Assembly: GCF_027244095.1 (NCBI RefSeq)
Contig: NC_069657.1
Span: forward strand, 411,833,063-411,897,062
Reading direction: 5' to 3'
DNA length: 64,000 nt
Source: Hemicordylus capensis
Taxonomy: Eukaryota > Chordata > Lepidosauria > Squamata > Cordylidae
Made by a program: the position numbers and the translations under genes. A model generated the notes under the pieces. That model made no database searches. It was given only the letters and a program-made list of their open reading frames with translations, and was not told where the DNA came from. Positions 29,770 through 64,000 of the stretch are shown here, one piece after another (position 1 is the stretch's first letter; each line of letters opens with the position of its first letter).

Positions 29770-30477
29770 TAGAGATATACACAAAACTGGCCAGGCTGGT
29801 TCGACTTGAAGACGAACCAGATTTGAGCCAACCCAGCTCGGTTTTGGTTCCGGATGAACCAGACCCAGTCAGGTTCGACAGCCAAACTGGTCCAGACTGG
29901 TTTGGGGTGGGGGTCTACTGATAAAAGGGAATCCGGCGAGGATTCCCCTTTTACTAGTAAAGGGGCAGGGGGGGCTCCCTAAACCTAGACAGGCAGGAAG
30001 AGAGTGAGCTAGTACTTATAAGTCCCATTTGTGGCAGCAGCAACAGCTCCCCCCGCCCACCTCTGCCAGGCTCCTTAGAGTAGTAGCCCAGGCTGGCAGT
30101 GGCCTGTTTCAGGCCTCTGTGCATGTGCAGGGGCCATTTTAGTGACTATGTGCAGAGTTCACTAAAATGGCCCTTGCGCATGTGCAGAGGCCCAAACTGG
30201 CCCCTGCCAGCCCAGGCTACTCTGGGGGAGGTTGGAGGGGGTGTGGGGGGGAGCCACCCCCTCGCATGCTGCCACCACAAATGAGATGTAAGTACTAACT
30301 CACTCCCCTTCTGCCCACTCTACGTTTAGGGAAGCCCCTCCTGCCGCTTTACTGGTAATCCTCACCAGATTCCCCTATAACAGCAGACCACCCAAATCAC
30401 CTTGGTTCAAACTGGGCCCGGTTCAACTCAGAACCTATCAAACCAGGCCAGCGTCGAGCCCAGCTCAAATACCCCTA
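29770..30477. mobile_element. Long foldback hAT-type element, 708 bp (TAGGG family)
   Basis: Ends TAGAGATATACAC and AAATACCCCTA. Flanks ATGTATTC (29762-29769) and ATGCATTC (30478-30485) form an 8-bp duplication with one mismatch. The interior folds on itself: AAGGGAATCCGGCGAGGATT against AATCCTCACCAGATTCCCC, and GGCCATTTTAGTGA against TCACTAAAATGGCC. No transposase. Confidence 0.82.
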
Positions 30478-30601
30478 ATGCATTCTCTCTTACAAACCCC
30501 TGCCTCTTCCCTTTTCAGAGCTTATAGAGGTACAACATTCTGTCAGTGCTGCTGGTATTTATGCCAAGTGCAGTTAGCATAGTATTTTAGATCTGGAGTT
30601 C

Positions 30602-30893
30602 AGAGTAGGTCTTATGGTAGCAAGCACAAATTGTCCCATTTGCTAAGCAAGGTCTGCCCTGGTTTGCATTTGAATGGAAGACTACATGTGAGCACTGTAA
30701 GATCTCTTGGAGGATGGGATCGTATCTCAGTGGAAGAGCATCTGAGCTTCCAAGTTCCCTCCCTGCCATCTCCAGGGCTGAGAGAGACTCCTGCTTGTAA
30801 CACTGGAGAAACCGTTGCCAGTCTGTGTAGACAGTACTGAGCTAGATGGACCAATGGGCTGACTCAGTATAAGGCAGCTTCCTATGTTCCTAA
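30602..30893 (+). repeat. 5S rRNA/tRNA composite SINE
   Basis: 5S-like head (TGCTAAGCAAGGTCTG, GAATGGAAGACTACATG), a clear tRNA-like middle (GTATCTCAGTGGAAGAGCATC, then CCCTCCCTGCCATCTCC), and the shared tail. It shows the junction of the two heads best. Confidence 0.82.
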
Positions 30894-31159
30894 ATCCAGA
30901 GATGAAAGATCCATTAGGGGTGTGGTGAATGGGATCTGTGAGAAGAATCCAGCACAAAAGTTTCAGTTTACCTAAAGTGTACAGTAAAAACAAACAAACA
31001 AACAAAAAAGCTGAGGCAGGGAAAAAATTGCCTTGACCTCTGCATTTTTTACCTCTAGTCTTGAAGGAAAAAAGCTGACTAGGACAAGCTTTTTCATGAT
31101 CTGTCAGCGATCTCAGGTCAAAGTCTTAATAGCCATGTTGATAAAACAAAAACTATTAT

Positions 31160-31745
31160 TCTTGTTGTTTATTATAAATATGTATATACCACTTTTCCAG
31201 AAAAATGTTCTTATAGCAGTTTACATAGAAATTCAATTAACCATGAAAAGATGGTTCCCTGTCCCAAAGGGGCTAGCGATCTACAGTAAACAGAGGCACA
31301 AGGGAGACACACCAGGGTGCTTTCTACATTAGCCGCTCAACAGCGGCAAAATGCTTCAGTTCAGGCAAATCACATTCAAAATGTAAATAGCAAAGTGCCC
31401 AGCTGGGGGACCAGTCTTGTGAAAACTAACAACCCTAAAAAACAGCAATATTTTTACTTTTATAACGTTTTATCAATAAATTACAGCGATTAAATCTGAA
31501 ACAAGGCATCGGAAATGTGAACGGCACCCTGCTGTCAGCGAAGGAACTGTGCTGTCACAACACAGGAAGTGTGGAAGCACACTTCCGAGATACGCCGTGA
31601 CCCCATTGCAGGGTCTAATCTGGAAAGCACCCAGCAATCAGCCACTGAGAGATGCTGTGCCAGGGATCAGTTATAGGGACAGTTTCTCTCTTCCTGCTTA
31701 ACAGGAGACAACCATCATTTTGAAAGGTGTCATTTTATCTAATTT
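31160..31745 (-). repeat. LINE-like 3'-tail repeat split by a MITE
   Basis: Left part 31160-31315 and right part 31632-31745. Same family as 10885. The MITE 31316-31631 sits at the position where other copies read GACACCAGCAACAGCCACTGG. Confidence 0.65.
31316..31631. mobile_element. MITE with GGTGCTTTC ends, 316 bp
   Basis: Ends GGTGCTTTCTACATTAG and CTAATCTGGAAAGCACC pair at 15 of 17 positions. Flanked by the 3-bp duplication CAG. A second copy lies at 38192-38492. A 3-bp duplication is compatible with PIF/Harbinger, but its usual TWA target is not seen. Confidence 0.7.
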
Positions 31746-32061
31746 TCACAATAAGTATTAGGGGTGTGGTGAATTTTCCCCTCATGATTTTCAGGTTTAA
31801 GGTGATGGTATTGGAGGAAGGGTGATAAATAGCTCTTGAACCCTTCCTAAATTGTCTAAATGTTCACTTTTTTCACCTTGTTCACTGCCATTATATGTGT
31901 GTATGCGTGCGCGCACGGACATACATGCAGTTGGCAAGACATTTCAACAAGCTGTAGAACATTCTAGAATATGGAGGTCTGATTTCCCCATTTTACAGAT
32001 TACTGGGTAGGCTCTGAGAAGCCATTTTAAATGTGTTTAGCATGCAAAACATTGTCTGTTA

Positions 32062-32196
32062 CAGGGTTTCTTAACCTTGGGCCTCCAGATGTTGATGGAC
32101 TACAACTCCCATCATCCCCAGCCACAATGGACATGGCTGGGGATGATAGGAGTTGTAGTCCATCAACATATGGGGGCCCAAGTTTGAGAAACCCTG
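32062..32196. mobile_element. Palindromic hAT MITE
   Basis: Ends CAGGGTTTCTTAACC and TTTGAGAAACCCTG. Flanks GTCTGTTA and GTCTATTA are an 8-bp duplication with one mismatch. Near-perfect hairpin, 0.7 kb upstream of HHIPL2. Confidence 0.85.
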
Positions 32197-32639
32197 GTCT
32201 ATTACATTTGTCATTTAAAAATATTATTGTGAAGATAATGTATTACATTATTGATTTATTGATTTATTTACTACATGTATATACTACCCCATCAAAACGG
32301 CCCCCTCATACTCATTATTGTGTATCACACACGACTGTACTGTAATGGGAAGCATATTACTCAAAACTACTGATGATCAATGTCCTGTTTCTCTTTCAAC
32401 AGGCTTGTGATGTGACACAGGGAAAATCCTACTTAAGTTTCTTAGAACTTGACCAAAGTTGCCTAAGGTCAAATAAATTAAAGTGGATGTGTAATGGATG
32501 AAAATGTATCATCTTCCTTCCCAGTTATTTGCTGAGCTTTGGAATCTTTAGCTTTGTGAAGAGGGAAAATGATATGTTTTCTATAATGGTGAGCCAGACA
32601 TTATAGGATGCTTGTAGCAGTCTATGCACAATTTCTTAG

Positions 32640-32888
32640 CCCCCCCCCATATGCTATTGGGTGGCATCTGCCTCCCTCAAGGGGGCAGGGAAATTTGCAA
32701 TATGGAATGGGGGAGGATTCTGCAGTGTGAGGCGTGGAATAGCAAAGAGACCGGCTGGAGGGTTTCTTCCCAGCTCACTAATAGTAAACTTAATGGAGGG
32801 GAGGGGGGGGGAGAGAGAGAGAGAGTAAGCAAGCAAACCTGAGCAAACATTGAGCTCTGAGCTGCTGGGATGTTTCACAGCCCAGAAG
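32640..32888 (+). promoter_or_regulatory. HHIPL2: Probable HHIPL2 promoter and 5' UTR
   Basis: Sequence just upstream of the HHIPL2 start. It has an inverted CCAAT (ATTGG near 32656) and a G/GA-rich tract at 32797-32826. No TATA box is seen and it is not a strong CpG island. The transcription start is not determinable. An 8-codon upstream ORF begins at 32870. Confidence 0.4.

Positions 32889-32896
<8 letters not shown>
32870..32896 (+). promoter_or_regulatory. HHIPL2: Upstream ORF overlapping the HHIPL2 start codon
   Basis: An ATG at 32870 opens eight codons in a different frame. Its TAA (32894-32896) lies just past the HHIPL2 ATG (32889). If the mRNA starts upstream, ribosomes using the uORF would terminate beyond the main start. 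Confidence 0.5.
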
Positions 32897-60896
<28,000 letters not shown>

Positions 60897-61026
60897 GTGC
60901 CTTTTGATCTACCAGGCCTCAAAGAACTGAGAGAAGTGTATGTAGATGAGAGTGCCGGGCATTCCATGTTGCTCCTACAGCCTGATCCTACGCATGTTTA
61001 CCCAGGAGTGAAAAGTCACAGTAGCC

Positions 61027-61261
61027 CTATTCAGACATTATGTCATACAAGTGTACTCATGTCTGTACACTTGTACATGGTTTTGTGCGAATGAGTGTCC
61101 CTGTGTTCATGTTAAAAGTGAATTTGGGTACAGATAAGAAGTGTGCTGATGTACCTGTATCCAACATAACATGTGAATAGCTGTACCTGTGTACAGAGCT
61201 GTATCTGTTCACACTGTGCACTCATTGCATGAGTATGGAACATAATGTGTGGATTGGGCTA
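61027..61261. mobile_element. MITE of the CAGACATTATG family
   Basis: TAGCCCTATTCAGACATTATG at the left, CATAATGTGTGGATTGGGCTA at the right: a good inverted pair, best ends of the family. TA may be the target duplication. Lies in the likely 3' UTR of HHIPL2. Confidence 0.7.
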
Positions 61262-61264
61262 ATG

Positions 61265-62100
61265 AGTTCAATAGAATTTGCTCTCAGAAAAGTGTGAAAA
61301 GGATGGCAGCCTCAGTAAGAGAATCGAATTCTTTATGCAAAAATTAGAGACAGGCTATTTAGTCCTTGTGTAACTAACTAAACAGCTGCTAGTCCATTGA
61401 GTGTGAGAGACGGGGGATACAAGGGTTTAATGAGGAGTTTAACTGCTCTAGACGGTTTCCAGGTTGTTGCTTTTAACAAATCTTCCTCTGAAGACCATTT
61501 AATCAGTCTAAGGAGGTAATTTGGTGACCCCTTACAGTATGCCGTTCCGGTGACTCCAGTGGGGCTGCAGCTGTGTGAAATGGTGATTGATTTGGTAAAT
61601 CACTCCTTTGATGATTGCCACGGCAACAACATCACTGAGAGTACAGAGAGGTCTGGTTTCATAACTTTGCGGCATTAATTTGCACTGAGAGAATAAAGGG
61701 GGTCAAGTGAATCAACATTGGCTGTACTTAGGGGCACATATTCTAAATGATTCATTAGAATGTTAGTATTTTAACTAACCCAAATGCTAATAGTTAACCA
61801 GGTTGCTCAGCATTTTATATCTTGACGGGACTAGGCAGCTGAATTTTTTTAACCTCTTATAATAATATACATTTTTGGAAGCTGTTTCTCTTTTCTCTCT
61901 GTAATGTTAATTAAATGCTGGACAAAAACAATCAAATCAACGTATGATTCTGTCCCTCCCCACAAGGTGGTGATTTTAACAATGAAAGCTGTCATATTTT
62001 GGAATACTTCTCACCACTAAATCAAATGTGATTTGAAAATTCATTTTATTGATTGATTTATATCCTGCTCTGCAATGTAAAAGTGTTATCAGGGTGATTT
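61265..62100. other. HHIPL2 3' UTR or downstream flank
   Basis: No repeat is recognised until 62105. The AATAAA at 61692 is noted separately. Confidence 0.4.
61692..61697 (+). terminator. HHIPL2: Possible HHIPL2 poly(A) signal
   Basis: AATAAA 0.8 kb after the stop, the first clear canonical hexamer I noticed. A MITE (61027-61261) would lie within the 3' UTR if this signal is used. Confidence 0.4.
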
Positions 62101-62104
62101 AACA

Positions 62105-62505
62105 TTAGAACATAAGAACATCCCTGCTGGATCAGGCCCAAGGTATATCTAGTCCAGCATCCTGATTCACACAGTGGCCCACCAGATGCCTCTGAGAAGC
62201 CCACAGGCAAGAGGTGTGGGCATGCCCTTTCTCAAGCTGTTACTCCCCTGCAACTTGCCTCTGAGACTGAGGGTGGCCCACAACAACCAGACTAGTAGCT
62301 ATTGATAGACCCACCCCCCTTTTAAAGCCATCCAAGCTATTGGCCATCACCACATGCTGTGGCAGAGAATTCCAGAGATGAATTATGTGCTGTGTGAAAA
62401 AGTACTTCCTTTTGTTGGTTCTAAATTTCCTGGCAATCAGTTTCATGGGATGATCCCTGGTTCTAGTGCTGTGAGAGAGGGAGAAAAACCTTTCAAACCA
62501 TGCAA
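62105..62505 (-). repeat. CR1 LINE 3' end, reverse
   Basis: GAACATAAGAACATCCCTGC, TCTAGTCCAGCATCCTG and the reversed coding end (KLIARKFRTNKRKYFFTQ on the minus strand). Confidence 0.8.
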
Positions 62506-62624
62506 ATATATGGTGGACAGAACACTGCAAAGTTATCTTTTGCAGGAAGTCTCATTATTATAAGCCTTGTTATAATAGTTACAAACATAAGAGTGGCTTG
62601 AATCAGGCCAGAATTTCATCTAGT

Positions 62625-62757
62625 TCAGGGCTGGTCAACTTGGGACTCTCCATCAGTTGTTAGACTACAATTCCCATCATTCCTAGCGGCAATATAATGC
62701 AAGCTGGGGACGGGAGCTATAGTCCAACAAGAGCTGGAGAGCTTCTTTGGCCACCCC
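62625..62757. mobile_element. Palindromic hAT-like MITE
   Basis: GTTAGACTACAATTCCCATC and GGGAGCTATAGTCCAACAAG arms; ends TTCAGGGCTGGTCAAC and TGGCCACCCCTAACC. Confidence 0.6.
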
Positions 62758-62842
62758 TAACCTAGTCCACCAATCTGTCTCCAACCAACACTGCCAGTCA
62801 AGAGGCACCTGAAAAGCTCAGAAGCATAAAAGTGACAGCCAC

Positions 62843-63003
62843 TGGAACCTGCCATATACAGAGGCAGACCATTGGTCCATCTAGCTCTGTATTGTCTACA
62901 CTGTCTGTTAGCAGCTTCTCTAAGGTTGCAGGCAGGAATCTCTCAGCTCTATCTTGGAGATGCCAGGGAGGGAACTTGGAACCTCTCACTGCTTATGAAG
63001 ATG
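62843..63003 (-). repeat. 5S/tRNA-type SINE fragment, reverse
   Basis: Reversed shared tail (GACCATTGGTCCATCTAGC) and middle (ATCTTGGAGATGCCAGGGAG). Head missing, so 5S or tRNA type cannot be told. Confidence 0.65.
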
Positions 63004-63484
63004 GATGTTTCATTTTAGCTATCATGGGAAACAGTGGATTGATACACCTGTCCTCAGTGAAGAACTCTAATCCTTTCTACAAATCATTGTGACAAATTCT
63101 ACACAATAATCTTGTTATCAGTTTCTCTGGGTGACCTCTCTATTGGGGAAAACAGGGAAGTTATGCTCACACTTAAGGTTGTGTTTGTCACCTCACTGAA
63201 ATTTTTTTCAAAGATTACCACCTTCTGCTGATAAACCCCATGGGATGTACAAAACTGGATGTTTTTTGGAAGCTCTTTGGATGCTTTTAGAATCCAGTAG
63301 CTTAACTTTTCTCTTTGCACTGTAGAGGCAGATATTCACTTGGCTGTACTAATGCAGATGCTCACATTGCATCGAATCACTGCAGCAAAATATTAAACCA
63401 ACACAAGAACAGAACAAAATATTAAAAGATTAAGCCAAAACAAAACCAAAACAAGAGGAAAAGATTAAGCTAAAACAACAACAA

Positions 63485-63600
63485 TATACAAGATTGTGGC
63501 ACTTCAGGATAACAAATTTATTGTAGCATAAATGTTTTTGGATTGCAGTCACTTCATCAGGAAGTACTTCATCAGATGCAGGAAGTGTTATCCTAGCTTT
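63485..63600 (-). repeat. Unnamed dispersed repeat fragment
   Basis: On the minus strand it reads CATTTATGCTACAATAAATTTGTTATCCTGAAGTGCCACAA, a tail pattern I recognise from vertebrate repeats but cannot name with certainty. The words AGTACTTCATCAG are duplicated nearby. Confidence 0.4.
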
Positions 63601-63943
63601 TCATGGTAATGTATTGTGCGTGAGCTGGTTCAGACCGTATGTCTGCTGGCCTGTCCTAATCATGTGTGGAGGAGGAGTGTGTGACCACCTCCACCTGGTG
63701 CACCATCCCTTGCCTGCTGCCTAATCATGTGGGGCTGAGACGGTCAAAGTGCCCCTCAACATGTGGGTGAAATATTACTTTAATTCCCTTTCATTAAAGG
63801 GGACAATTCCGACAGTACTTTGCCTAATGTACCCACCATGATACTCATGATACCACCAATGTACCCACCATGGGTATGCAGATATTCCACCCCCACAAGC
63901 ATGTCATTTCTTAATTACATGGTCCTATTCAGAGATTATGTTG

Positions 63944-63992
63944 TATGTAGTAGTAGTAATAATAATAATAATAATAAAAATAATAAAATAAC
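63944..63992. repeat. TAA microsatellite
   Basis: (TAA/AATA)n run at the window end. Confidence 0.85.
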
Positions 63993-64000
63993 AAATATAT

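Overview
This is nuclear DNA of a vertebrate, most likely a squamate reptile. It carries two multi-exon genes on the + strand, with GT-AG introns full of reptile-type transposons: tRNA-derived SINEs of the Sauria type, 5S rRNA-derived SINEs, CR1 and L2 LINE fragments, and many short hAT-like palindromic elements. I see no bacterial gene, CRISPR array or complete virus-like element.

Gene 1 is TAF1A, the RNA polymerase I SL1/TIF-IB subunit. A CpG-rich promoter patch with NRF1-, YY1-, CRE- and E-box-like sites lies at about 5500-5970. It is followed by an inferred non-coding first exon and ten coding exons from 8022 to 23244. All splice phases are consistent and the predicted protein has 459 residues. 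Poly(A) signals lie at 23451 and 23499.

Gene 2 is HHIPL2, a secreted relative of hedgehog-interacting protein. It has nine coding exons from 32889 to 60896 and a predicted protein of 770 residues: hydrophobic leader, Cys-rich folate-receptor-like domain, glucose/sorbosone-dehydrogenase-like propeller and a very basic tail. TAF1A and HHIPL2 are also same-strand neighbours in human 1q41, so this is conserved synteny. The two genes have no shared function that I know of.

The rest is transposon landscape. At 4163-5256 a 5S-tRNA SINE holds a solo LTR, which itself holds a palindromic hAT element, plus a second hAT element. Intergenic DNA at 23.5-32.8 kb holds an L2 3' end, a 708-bp foldback and SINEs. 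HHIPL2 intron 1 (33.3-41.9 kb) holds a 2.4-kb CR1 with reverse transcriptase sequence. HHIPL2 intron 3 holds an internally deleted L2. HHIPL2 intron 7 (50.3-59.8 kb) holds two related long foldback elements and a GC-rich stem-loop island.

The most distinctive observations are a composite SINE whose head is 5S rRNA-like and whose middle is tRNA-like, sharing its tail with tRNA-only SINEs, and five foldback hAT-type elements with TAGGG-like ends and 8-bp target duplications. I found no convincing new protein-coding system.
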